DNA of 64,000 nt. It comes from an uncultured Sphingomonadaceae bacterium (lineage in GTDB: Bacteria > Pseudomonadota > Alphaproteobacteria > Sphingomonadales > Sphingomonadaceae). Where the stretch lies: contig CANLQG010000008.1 in assembly GCA_947493195.1 (NCBI GenBank), positions 62,001 through 126,000 of the forward strand, written 5' to 3'. Both the position numbers and the translations under genes were made by a program. Each line of letters starts with the position of its first letter. Position 1 is the first letter of the stretch. The notes below the pieces were generated by a model. That model had not been told where the DNA came from and did no database searches. It worked only from the letters and a program-made list of their open reading frames with translations. Below are positions 23,714 to 31,975 of this stretch, in pieces.

Positions 23714-24586
23714 TCAGGTGCGATCTATCCAGCTGTCGAGCGCCTGCCAGTGGCTAATGCGCGTTCCGGCGAAATTCTGGCAATGCGCCGCGTCGTTCAC
23801 GATCTGCAACTCGGTGGAGGCCGCCGCCTTGAAATAGCCCGGCTCAAGTTCGGGTTTGGGGCTGGTGTCCACCGTGCTTTGCACGATCAGAACCGGCACC
23901 GCGATGTTCGCCGAATCCTCGTGAACAATGCCGGGAGTAAGCGCTGCGATGCCCAGGGTGGCAGGTGTTGTGGAAGCGTGGGCTTCATCCGCCTCGATCA
24001 GCGGTGGCGGCACATCGGGCCAGTAGAACAGCTTGCGCATCGGTTCTCTTGGCGTGGCAAGATAGCCGCTGGGAATGAGGTCAGCCTGAAGTGTATCAAC
24101 GTCGGTATCGCCCAGCACCATCGGTTCATTCGCCCAGCCAAGCACGGCTACCCGAGCAAATATCGGATGGGTCGCAGCCTGCGAGATGATCATCATCCCT
24201 CCCATCGAGTGGCCAATGCCGGTCACGCTGACCTTGCGCTCAAGTCCTTTCAGGACCTGCGCCAGCGCCGAGGCGTGTGCGCGGGCGATAATCGCGCGGC
24301 TCAGTTTGCTTTCCGGTTCGGGCCGGGTGCTTTCACCCATACCAAGCATGTCGATGGCCAGCACGGCCTTGCCGCGATCGCAGAACCAGCGGGCAAAGCT
24401 GTAGCTTTCATCGGCAAAGGAGGGGTTCCAGTATTGCCGCGAGTAACCTCCGCCGTGAATGGCGAAGACAAGATGCTCGCCACGCTCTTCCCAATTGTCC
24501 GGCGTGTGCAGTGTGGCGGCAATCTCCACCGTCTCGTCAATCCCTGCCGCAGCGGTAACGTCCACCATCATGTCAGCTGATCTCAT
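23714..24586 (-). CDS. alpha/beta hydrolase
   Basis: A 290-residue alpha/beta hydrolase. The nucleophile elbow is G-H-S127-M-G-G, the oxyanion region is A-I-H-G-G-G-Y (about 42-48), and D-M-L-G-M-G-E-S follows strand 5. A late D (Q-S-T-V-D) and H (D-A-A-H-C-Q) can complete the triad. ATG at 24586 is set by AAGGAG; longer in-frame starts run into the next divergent gene. Likely an esterase, lactonase or C-C hydrolase on a pathway intermediate. No signal peptide. Confidence 0.88.
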   Translation of the reverse strand: MRSADMMVDVTAAAGIDETVEIAATLHTPDNWEERGEHLVFAIHGGGYSRQYWNPSFADESYSFARWFCDRGKAVLAIDMLGMGESTRPEPESKLSRAIIARAHASALAQVLKGLERKVSVTGIGHSMGGMMIISQAATHPIFARVAVLGWANEPMVLGDTDVDTLQADLIPSGYLATPREPMRKLFYWPDVPPPLIEADEAHASTTPATLGIAALTPGIVHEDSANIAVPVLIVQSTVDTSPKPELEPGYFKAAASTELQIVNDAAHCQNFAGTRISHWQALDSWIDRT

Positions 24587-24659
24587 CGTCCGTCGCTCCT
24601 TGCTGAAGCTTATGGCTTGGGCAAGCACTTGTGGCATTCACCTGCCGGGAGAAAGGTTG

Positions 24660-25901
24660 ATGCGTCAGGCGCCTGGTGAAAGCAGGCCGGGACTGCAAGA
24701 GGAGCTGCTGGGAATGAGCGAAGACGGCCTGGCCTGGGAAAAGCTGATCGATGGTCTGCGCCCGCTAGGCGACGCCATGCGCGAACGTATGCCGGAAAGG
24801 CTGCGGGGCGATCCGCAGATCATGGCGGAATCGATGCGCTTGCTGCTGGCAGGCCTGGCGCGTGCAAGTTCGGATGCACTGGTTGGCAATCGGCAGCACC
24901 CCATGTTCGTGCCTGAACTGAATATCGCCCAGAATATTTTTCAGCCCAATGCCGACACGATCTACAAGTCCGCCATCATAGAGAAGGGGGGCAGTTACCT
25001 GCTGCGCGGTGATCGTTGCACGGTCCGCATGATCGTGCTGGCCCAGATGGGGCCGGACACGTTGCGTACAGGACAGCATAGCCCATTGCTGGGGCAGATC
25101 GACTTCGATGATCTCAAGCTTGGCGAGGATGGGGCTTTCGAGCTGGTAATCTCGCCCCAGCGGCCTGCTGGATATGAAGGCGACTGGTACGCGCTGGATC
25201 CGCAGTGCGAGAAGCTGATGGTGCGCATCGTTTCCTGCGACTGGGGGGTGGAGCGAGAGCCGCGCTTTGGCATCACCCGGCTGGATGTGGACGAGGCGAA
25301 AGGGCGGTTGTCGGTCGCAGAACTGCACGCCGCCTTCGATGAAATGCCATTTATTTCCGGCGTATGTGCCTTGGCCTTCCCTACCCACGTGGAAGAGCTG
25401 CGCAACGAAGGTTATCTCAACGAATTGAAGATATTCGACGTCTCACAGATGTCCGGCCTGCAGGGGCAGTTCTACTATGAAGGGGCATACGAACTGGATG
25501 ATGACGAGGCCCTGATAAGCGAAGTGCGCGTACCCGAAAGCTATCGCTACTGGTCGATTATCCTGACGAACGATATCTACGAAACAACCGACTGGTACAA
25601 CAACCAGGCGAGCCTGAACGACAAGCAGGGTGTAGTCGACCCTGACGGGGTGTTCCGCACGGTCATTTCTGCGCGCGACCCGGGTGTGCACAACTGGCTC
25701 GACACATCGGGCTACCGCAGTGGCGCGATCCAGGGCCGCTGGTTCGAGGCGAGTGAAAAGCCGATGCCTACCTTAAGAAAGGTCAAGACCGCCGGTATTA
25801 TGTCGCATCTGCCGAAATCGACACGGCGTGTAAGCCCCGAACAGCGCAGCGAGGCGTTGCGCGACCGTAGGCTTGCCGCGCAGATGCGGTTCATCTGGTA
25901 A
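24660..25901 (+). CDS. DUF1214-like domain protein
   Basis: A 413-residue protein sharing the C-terminal blocks of the protein at 17300 (Y-W-S-I-I-L-T-N, V-I-S-A-R-D-P-G-V-H-N-W-L-D, then W-F-E-A). An N-terminal helical section is followed by a beta-rich middle (N-A-D-T-I-Y-K-S near residue 100), as in DUF1214/DUF1254-type proteins. ATG 24660 has AAAGG four bases before it; ATG 24714 after AGAGGAG is an alternative. It lies 29 bases before the P450 gene in the same direction, so co-transcription with it is likely. Function unknown; it may bind or present the P450 substrate (speculative). Confidence 0.72.
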   Translation: MRQAPGESRPGLQEELLGMSEDGLAWEKLIDGLRPLGDAMRERMPERLRGDPQIMAESMRLLLAGLARASSDALVGNRQHPMFVPELNIAQNIFQPNADTIYKSAIIEKGGSYLLRGDRCTVRMIVLAQMGPDTLRTGQHSPLLGQIDFDDLKLGEDGAFELVISPQRPAGYEGDWYALDPQCEKLMVRIVSCDWGVEREPRFGITRLDVDEAKGRLSVAELHAAFDEMPFISGVCALAFPTHVEELRNEGYLNELKIFDVSQMSGLQGQFYYEGAYELDDDEALISEVRVPESYRYWSIILTNDIYETTDWYNNQASLNDKQGVVDPDGVFRTVISARDPGVHNWLDTSGYRSGAIQGRWFEASEKPMPTLRKVKTAGIMSHLPKSTRRVSPEQRSEALRDRRLAAQMRFIW

Positions 25902-25930
25902 GCGCCAAAAACTTATAACGGAGAGTGATA

Positions 25931-27154
25931 ATGGCTTCCGCCCCGGTAAAAGACATTCCGGCCCATGTTCCTGCCGACAAGGTAGTGACGCTCGACTTCT
26001 TCAAGCGCGAGAACACCCATGTGTGCCCGCAGGAAGTGATGTTGCCCGAAATACACCGCACGCTTCCACCGCTGACCTGGTGCACCAACATCTTCCCCGG
26101 CGACCAGGGTGGCTGGCTGCTGACCAAGGTCGAAGACATGCATATAGTGCTGCGCGATCCGGACAATTACACCAAGAACGGGATGGGCAAGTTCGCCCAG
26201 TCGATTGGTGAAGACTGGCTGGTGATCCCCACGGAAACCGATCCGCCCGAGCATGGCGAATATCGCAAGGCGCTGAACCCATTCTTCGCCCCGCAAAAGA
26301 TCGCCAGGATGCGCGATGAGCTGCATGAACGCGCTATCCGCCTGATCGATACCTTCAAGGACAAGGGCCATTGCGAATTCGTTGACGAATTCTCCGCGAA
26401 GTTCCCGATTTTCATCGTGCTGGACTTGCTGGGCCTGCCGCAGGAACGGATGCCGGAATTCCTGGAATGGGAGAAGAACATCTTCCACACCAATGATTTC
26501 GAACTTCGTACGCGTTCGGTTCGCAAGGTGGTGGATTACCTGAACGAGGTGATCGCAGAGCGCCGAGCCAATCCTGGCGACGACTACATTAGCGGCATCT
26601 TCGACTACGAGATCGACGGTCGCAAATGGAATGACAAGGAAGTGTTCGGCCACTGCTTCAACCTGTTCATCGGAGGCCTCGATACGGTGACCTCGCTGTT
26701 GGGCAATATCTTTGCCTACCTGGCGAAAAATCCGGACAGGCAACAGGAACTACGCGACGATCCCAAGAAGATCGTGCTGGCGGTGGAAGAATTCCTGCGT
26801 GCCTTTGCGCCGGTGAGCGTGTTCCGCATCGCGGCCAAGGAAATCGAGATCCACGGCCAGAAGATCCTGCCGGGCGACTATGTGGGAATTTCCACGCCAA
26901 TCGCCGGCTATGATCCCGACTATTACGAGGACCCGCAGGAAGTGCGCTTCGATCGCAAGGCGCCGCATATCTCGCTGGGTTTTGGCATCCACAAGTGTCT
27001 GGGCATGCACCTGGCGCGCATGGAATTGCAGACGGCGCTGGACCAGTGGCTGAAACTGGTGCCACCCTTCCGCGTCGCCGATGGATTCGAGATCCAGTAT
27101 CACGTGGGCAACATTACCCACGTGCCCAAGCTTGAACTGGCCTGGGACGTCTAG
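25931..27154 (+). CDS. cytochrome P450
   Basis: A 407-residue soluble bacterial P450. The haem loop is L-G-F-G-I-H-K-C356-L-G, the I-helix oxygen motif is I-G-G-L-D251-T252, the K-helix E287-x2-R290 pairs as usual, and D-P-P-E-H at 104-108 marks helix C. ATG at 25931 follows GGAGAG. The enzyme would hydroxylate a hydrophobic substrate, taking electrons from a ferredoxin; the [2Fe-2S] ferredoxin at 8607 is the only candidate donor in the window, and no ferredoxin reductase is seen. The CYP family cannot be assigned by eye. Confidence 0.95.
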   Translation: MASAPVKDIPAHVPADKVVTLDFFKRENTHVCPQEVMLPEIHRTLPPLTWCTNIFPGDQGGWLLTKVEDMHIVLRDPDNYTKNGMGKFAQSIGEDWLVIPTETDPPEHGEYRKALNPFFAPQKIARMRDELHERAIRLIDTFKDKGHCEFVDEFSAKFPIFIVLDLLGLPQERMPEFLEWEKNIFHTNDFELRTRSVRKVVDYLNEVIAERRANPGDDYISGIFDYEIDGRKWNDKEVFGHCFNLFIGGLDTVTSLLGNIFAYLAKNPDRQQELRDDPKKIVLAVEEFLRAFAPVSVFRIAAKEIEIHGQKILPGDYVGISTPIAGYDPDYYEDPQEVRFDRKAPHISLGFGIHKCLGMHLARMELQTALDQWLKLVPPFRVADGFEIQYHVGNITHVPKLELAWDV

Positions 27155-27189
27155 CGGGCTGATCGGGCCGGTTGCAGATAGCTGCCTTG

Positions 27190-27208
27190 CCGGCTGCGTT
27201 GCAGCCGG
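27190..27208. terminator. hairpin between convergent P450 and NTF2-like genes
   Basis: Perfect inverted repeat CCGGCTGC-GTT-GCAGCCGG in the 54-base gap where the P450 and NTF2-like genes converge. It would form a strong GC stem readable from both sides. No T-run follows on either strand, so it is at best a weak or factor-assisted terminator. Confidence 0.4.
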
Positions 27209-27667
27209 TCAGGCCGGGTGCATATCGACGTGAAAGCGCGACAGGCGAAGCGAAGCGATTTTCCATTCGCCATCCACGCGCCGATAAGTCTCGTGATACT
27301 GCCCATATCCGGTGATCGAGCCGACGCCTTCTACAGGCGATTTGCCTGATTCCCATATGACCCGATCCTGCATGGCCCATACCGCCCGGGCACTGTCCGG
27401 CCCGATGAGTTCGACTTCGGGGGTGTGGACCTGGTGGCTGCTGGAAGCGCGATCTACGGCAGAACGAACCTGTGCAACGATTGCCTTTACGCCCGTGACG
27501 GGATCCATGCCGGTATCTTCGCGCACATCCATCGTGGCGTCAGCGGTGAAAAGACTGCCAAACCCACTCCAGTCCTTTGTATCCAGGAACCGGCAATAGC
27601 GCGCCTTTACGACCTTGATCGCTTCCTTTGTCAGCAGATCGGCAAGCCCATGTGTTGTGGAATTCAT
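27209..27667 (-). CDS. SnoaL/NTF2-like protein
   Basis: A 152-residue NTF2-fold protein of the SnoaL_4/ring-hydroxylating-dioxygenase-beta-like sort: I-K-V-V-K-A-R-Y-C-R-F-L-D-T-K-D-W near the start, F-T-A-D-A-T-M-D-V, H-T-P-E-V-E-L, then Y-H-E-T-Y-R-R-V-D-G-E-W-K-I at the end. ATG 27667 follows GGGAGGTAATC. It is divergent from an LLM gene and convergent with the P450. It could be an isomerase, a dehydratase or a small oxygenase-associated protein; four such genes are present in the window. Confidence 0.82.
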   Translation of the reverse strand: MNSTTHGLADLLTKEAIKVVKARYCRFLDTKDWSGFGSLFTADATMDVREDTGMDPVTGVKAIVAQVRSAVDRASSSHQVHTPEVELIGPDSARAVWAMQDRVIWESGKSPVEGVGSITGYGQYHETYRRVDGEWKIASLRLSRFHVDMHPA

Positions 27668-27787
27668 GATTACCTCCCAGAAGATCGAAGCTGGCATTGC
27701 AGAAGAAGCGGCTTGCCTGCCTTTGGGAAGGTTGCGGACCGGTTCCCCGGGTTGACCTATGGCCACAAGATCAATGGAGAGTTCAAA

Positions 27788-28861
27788 ATGACGCAGCCCG
27801 GTGCACAAGCCCTGTGCGACAAGTTCGGCACCTATATTCTTCCCGGCCGGGTCGATGATCCGCGTCGCGGCATTGAAGAGGCGCAGGAGGCGGAGAGGAT
27901 CGGTCTAGGCGCGGTGTGGATTTCAGAACGTTTCGCCCTGAAAGAGCCCGCCGTGCTGGCGGGCGCGGTTGCCGAGGCGACCAGCAAGATCCGTATCAAC
28001 GGCACGTTTTATGCCACCATGCGCCATCCTCTCGTCACCGCCAGCATTGCCAACATGATGCAGGCGATGAGCGGCAATCGCTTCGGCATCATGTTCGCGC
28101 GGGCCGTGCCGGCCTACATGAAGATGATGGGCGCGCCGGCAATCACCATGGAACGGCTGGCCGACTACATTTCGATCTATCGCCGCCTGTGGAATGGCGA
28201 GACGGTTTCCTATGAAGGGGTGCTGGGCAAGTTCCCTACGCTCAAGCTGACGGATTTCCACGATGGGCCACGCCCGCCAGTGATCTTCACCGCCATCGGC
28301 CCGAAAAGCCTGGCCTTCGCCGGCGAGCATTGCGACGGCGTGCTGCTGCATCCGTTCGTATCGCCCACAGGCGTGGCGAACAGCGCCAAGATCGTGCGCG
28401 ATGCGGCCGAGAAGGCGGGCCGTGATCCCATGTCGGTGCGGATCTACCACAATATCATCGTTGCGCCTGACCTGCCGAAGGATGAGGAAGACGCCGTGGT
28501 GCGCGGCCGCGCCATCACCTATTTCGAGCTCCCCGGCTTCGGCGACCTGATCGTGGAGATCAACGAGTGGGACAAGTCCGTGCTCGAGAAGGTCCGCGCC
28601 CATCCCAAGATCGCTTCTCTTGGCGGAAAACCCGCAGACCAGGCCTATACGCGCCAGGAACTGGTCGACGTGGGGCAGCTGTTGCCGCAGCAGTGGATTG
28701 ACGAAGGGGCAGCCGTGGGCACTGCCGCGCGCTGCGCCGATCAACTGATGGCCTATCTGGATGCAGGGACGGATGAAATCCTCCTGCACGGTGCCGCGCC
28801 CAAGGACATGGGGCCACTGACGCAGGAACTGAAGCGCGCGCTGGCGCAGAAGGCAGGCTGA
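27788..28861 (+). CDS. LLM flavin-dependent oxidoreductase, MSMEG_2249-like
   Basis: A 357-residue luciferase-like oxidoreductase. The opening (Y-I-L-P-G-R-V-D-D-P-R-x-G, E-A-E-R-I-G-L-G-A-V-W-I-S-E-R) matches the group first named for mycobacterial MSMEG_2249, predicted there to use F420. A sphingomonad host probably uses FMN. It differs from the LLM pair at 3309 and 7205. ATG 27788 follows ATGGAGAGTTCAAA. The stop overlaps the start of the kinase-like gene (TGATG). Substrate unknown. Confidence 0.85.
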   Translation: MTQPGAQALCDKFGTYILPGRVDDPRRGIEEAQEAERIGLGAVWISERFALKEPAVLAGAVAEATSKIRINGTFYATMRHPLVTASIANMMQAMSGNRFGIMFARAVPAYMKMMGAPAITMERLADYISIYRRLWNGETVSYEGVLGKFPTLKLTDFHDGPRPPVIFTAIGPKSLAFAGEHCDGVLLHPFVSPTGVANSAKIVRDAAEKAGRDPMSVRIYHNIIVAPDLPKDEEDAVVRGRAITYFELPGFGDLIVEINEWDKSVLEKVRAHPKIASLGGKPADQAYTRQELVDVGQLLPQQWIDEGAAVGTAARCADQLMAYLDAGTDEILLHGAAPKDMGPLTQELKRALAQKAG

Positions 28862-29988
28862 TGACTCCGTCGCAAATTCGGCAGCGCCTGCGCGACTGGC
28901 TTGAAGCCAATGTCGAAGGTTGGAGCGATGTGCAGATCCAGCCGCTGGAAGTCACCACCGGGTCGGGCTTTTCGGCGGAGATATTTTTCGTCGATGTGCA
29001 ATACACCGATGCTAATGGCGCGCAGGCCAAGACCCTGGTGGTACGCCGCCAGCCGCAGGATCACGAAGTCGTGTTCGCCTCCAGCCTGAAGCTGCAAGGG
29101 CAGATGATTGCGGCGCTCGATGCGCTGGGTTCGATCCCTGTGCCGGAGTGGATCGGGATGGAACTCGACCCCTCAGTGCTGAAAATGCCCTTCATCGTGA
29201 TGGGCCAGGTCGGTGGCCACGCGGCAACACAGAACCCCAATTACAACAAGGCGGGTTGGCTGGCAGAGATGACGGCGACCCAGCGTGCATCCACCTGGCG
29301 CAATGCCGTGGAGGCCTTTGCCGGAATGGCCAGCATACACTGGCAGGACGACGGGTTCGACTTTATGGCCCGTCCTGACTGGGGTGAGCCGGGGCTGGAC
29401 CAGTACCTCGGCTATATCGAGGCGTGGTATCACAGTTGCCGCAAGGACCGCGAAATGCCTTATGTCGATGCCGCCATCGACTATATCCGTACGCATCAGC
29501 CGCAAGATGCTTCGGTCAATGTGCTGTGGGGCGACAGCACGCCTTCCAATGTAATGTTCGATCCCGATGGCAGCGTGAACGCGCTAATCGACTGGGAACT
29601 CGCGGCGCTTGGCCCGGCAGAGCTTGACCTGGCGTGGTGGCTCTATTTCGATGACCTGTTCAGCCGCCGCTTCGGCGTCGAGCGGCTCGACGGCCTGCCC
29701 ACGCGTGACGAGACGGTGGCGATCTGGGAAGCGGCCGTCCGTCGCAAGGCGCAGCATCTCGGCTACTACGATATCGTGGTAGCCCTGCGCATGGCGCTGG
29801 TGGCTGTCGGCGCGTTTGACCGGCAAGTGGCGGTTGGCAATATCCCGCCTGAAAACCTCTCCCTGAACGCCAATTTCATGACGCTATACCTGGCGGAACG
29901 GCTGGGCATGGACCTGCCCGAACTGGGGCCGGACTTCTATGCGTTCATGAGCAAACTAACGCCCGTTGACGAGAAAGAGGAAAGTTAG
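28861..29988 (+). CDS. APH-type phosphotransferase family protein
   Basis: A 375-residue protein of the aminoglycoside phosphotransferase/ACAD10-kinase family. The catalytic loop is L-W-G-D-S-T-P-S-N-V (about 222-231), keeping the Asp and Asn, but the usual His before G-D is Trp. The metal motif follows as L-I-D-W-E-L-A-A-L-G-P-A-E-L-D-L-A-W. In acyl-CoA catabolic clusters such kinases phosphorylate hydroxyacyl-CoA or other small substrates rather than antibiotics. Coupled to the upstream LLM gene by TGATG. Antibiotic resistance is not implied. Confidence 0.85.
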   Translation: MTPSQIRQRLRDWLEANVEGWSDVQIQPLEVTTGSGFSAEIFFVDVQYTDANGAQAKTLVVRRQPQDHEVVFASSLKLQGQMIAALDALGSIPVPEWIGMELDPSVLKMPFIVMGQVGGHAATQNPNYNKAGWLAEMTATQRASTWRNAVEAFAGMASIHWQDDGFDFMARPDWGEPGLDQYLGYIEAWYHSCRKDREMPYVDAAIDYIRTHQPQDASVNVLWGDSTPSNVMFDPDGSVNALIDWELAALGPAELDLAWWLYFDDLFSRRFGVERLDGLPTRDETVAIWEAAVRRKAQHLGYYDIVVALRMALVAVGAFDRQVAVGNIPPENLSLNANFMTLYLAERLGMDLPELGPDFYAFMSKLTPVDEKEES

Positions 29989-30174
29989 CGGCGGCGGTTC
30001 CGACCTACGAGGAGCTTGGCTGTAGCGAAGTCGCCATCCGGCATGCGGTCGCGGGCGCCACCCGATCGAGAACATGGGCGACCAGCCTGTTCACTTTGAA
30101 CGCTTCGCCACGGCCTGACCAAAGACAGGCTTCTCCCGCCGTGATCCTGCCAGAACGGTCTGGCTCTGAATCCA

Positions 30175-30195
30175 GCAATGCGATAACCGCATTGC
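30175..30195. promoter_or_regulatory. candidate operator upstream of MFS gene
   Basis: Perfect eight-base inverted repeat GCAATGCG-ATAAC-CGCATTGC in the 287-base gap before the aromatic-acid-type transporter, 80 bases upstream of its start. Size and symmetry suit a dimeric repressor such as TetR, GntR or MarR, and a 5'-leader hairpin is the alternative. I see nothing else convincing in this gap apart from a GACAGG hexamer at 30124. Confidence 0.45.
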
Positions 30196-30275
30196 AGGGG
30201 TTCCGGGTTGGAGACCGCAGCTGCCCTGGCCGCGTGCATGGGCTGGGTGGCCGGAATCGGCGGAGAGACAGAACA

Positions 30276-31586
30276 ATGGCGAGCACGCCGCGCGAAATCA
30301 TCGATGAAGGCAAGCTGGGCGGCTGGCAGAAGGCTGCGCTCGGCATGACAATCCTGCTCAATGCGCTGGATGGTTTCGACGTTATGTCGATAAGCTTCGC
30401 TGCGCCGGGCATTGCCGAGGAATGGCAAGTTCCGCAGGATGTGCTGGGCTGGGTATTGTCGATGGAACTGATCGGCATGGCCGTGGGCTCGATCCTGTTG
30501 GGCGGCATGGCCGACAGGTTTGGCCGGCGTCCCACCATCCTTGGCTGCCTGTCGGTGATGGGCATCGGCATGCTGATGGTGCCAAGCGCCACGGGGGTTG
30601 AACAGCTTTCCGCATGGCGACTGCTGACCGGGCTGGGCATTGGCGGAATGCTGGCCGCGCTGAATGCCACCGTCGCGGAATTCTCGAACGCGCGCTATCG
30701 CAGTCTTGTGTTGCCGCTGATGGTGACAGGTTATCCTTTGGGTGCATTCTTCGGCGGAATGATAGCGGCAAACGTGCTGGATGCGGGCGATTGGCGCGGG
30801 GTTTTCTACCTGGGCGCAGGCTTGACCATTGCGGCCATCCCGCTGTCCTACTGGCTTATCCCGGAAACGCCCGACTGGCTGGCCGACCGACGCCCACCCG
30901 GTGCCTTGCAGCGGATCAACAGGACTTTGCACAGGTTCGGTCTGCCACAGGCCGGAGCCCTGCCTGAAGCGATCAGCCAAGAGCAGAGAGGATCGCTGTC
31001 CGATATCTTCAAGCCGCCGCTGCTTTCACGCACGGTGCTACTGACGATCGCCTACCTCACGCATGTGACGGCCTATTACTACTTCGTGAAATGGATACCC
31101 AAGCTTGTGGTCGACATGGGATTTGATCCGGCCGCAGGCGGGGATGTTCTGACCAAGGCGATGCTGGGCGGCGCGATAGGCGGCGGATTGCTGGGCGTGG
31201 TTGCGCTGAAGATCGGGATCAAGAAAGCCACGGTCATCGCCCTTGCCGGTGCATTCGTGATGCTCAACGTGTTTGGGCGCGCTCCGCAGGATGTGGCCAT
31301 GCTCGGCTGGATCGCCGGGGTTACGGCCTTCTTCTCCAATGCTGCGGCGGTCGGGTTCTATGCCTTGCTGGCCATGGCATTCCCGCCGCATGTGCGTGCC
31401 ACCGGAACGGGGTTCGGCATCGGCTTTGGCCGGGCAGGGGCAGCAATGGGGCCTGCGCTGGCCGGGATCCTGTTTGCGCGTGGTCTGGATGTGGCCACGG
31501 TCTCGCTGATCATCTCTATCGGCTCTGCGATATCGATCGTTGCCATTATGCTGGTGCGAATGACGAACAGCGCAAAGGCTACCTGA
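30276..31586 (+). CDS. MFS transporter, aromatic acid:H+ symporter type
   Basis: A 436-residue, 12-helix transporter. D32-G-F-D35 in the first helix matches the charged D-G-(Y/F)-D motif of the AAHS family (PcaK, BenK). G-G-M-A-D-R-F-G-R-R-P is the loop 2-3 signature, and P-E-T-P-D-W-L lies in the central loop. ATG 30276 follows GGAGAG; the frame is open further upstream, but that part lacks transporter character. Likely proton-driven uptake of an aromatic or alicyclic carboxylate. Its stop overlaps the VOC gene start. Confidence 0.92.
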   Translation: MASTPREIIDEGKLGGWQKAALGMTILLNALDGFDVMSISFAAPGIAEEWQVPQDVLGWVLSMELIGMAVGSILLGGMADRFGRRPTILGCLSVMGIGMLMVPSATGVEQLSAWRLLTGLGIGGMLAALNATVAEFSNARYRSLVLPLMVTGYPLGAFFGGMIAANVLDAGDWRGVFYLGAGLTIAAIPLSYWLIPETPDWLADRRPPGALQRINRTLHRFGLPQAGALPEAISQEQRGSLSDIFKPPLLSRTVLLTIAYLTHVTAYYYFVKWIPKLVVDMGFDPAAGGDVLTKAMLGGAIGGGLLGVVALKIGIKKATVIALAGAFVMLNVFGRAPQDVAMLGWIAGVTAFFSNAAAVGFYALLAMAFPPHVRATGTGFGIGFGRAGAAMGPALAGILFARGLDVATVSLIISIGSAISIVAIMLVRMTNSAKAT

Positions 31587-31975
31587 TGGGCATTTACACC
31601 CACAATTGCGTCGGCACGAATGATGTCGAGAGGTCTGGCCGGTTCTACGATGCCTGCCTTGCGCGACTGGGCATCAGGCGGCTGGGAGACTTCCTCGACC
31701 AGGGGCTGGCCTATGGCAATCGCGCGGCTGAATTTCTTGTCCTGCGGCCGATAGACGGGGAAGGTGCCTTGCCCGGAAATGGTGTGACTATCGGGTTCAA
31801 GGCGACAGACAGGCAGGATGTCTCGGCCTTCCATACCGCCGGACTGGCGGCGGGCGGCACCGATGCGGGTGCCCCGGGACCGCGCGGCGCGGTCCCGCAC
31901 GCCTTCGGCGCATACTTGCTGGATCCCGATGGCAACAAGATCTGCGCCTATTGCTTCAAGCCCCCGACAGAGTAA
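31586..31975 (+). CDS. VOC family protein
   Basis: A 129-residue single-module VOC/glyoxalase-like protein: H in Y-T-H-N-C-V-G-T-N-D near the start, a central F-H-T-A-G-L-A-A-G-G-T helix and the family ending Y-L-L-D-P-D-G-N-K-I-C-A-Y. Such small VOC proteins dimerise; many have no known substrate. It starts in the last base of the MFS stop (TGATG) and its final 20 bases overlap the convergent MaoC gene, both frames being well supported. Confidence 0.85.
   Translation: MGIYTHNCVGTNDVERSGRFYDACLARLGIRRLGDFLDQGLAYGNRAAEFLVLRPIDGEGALPGNGVTIGFKATDRQDVSAFHTAGLAAGGTDAGAPGPRGAVPHAFGAYLLDPDGNKICAYCFKPPTE

Noticed and set aside
28861..29988. Aminoglycoside resistance gene
   Set aside because: Only the kinase fold is shared; length, context and the W-G-D loop fit metabolic APH-family kinases instead.
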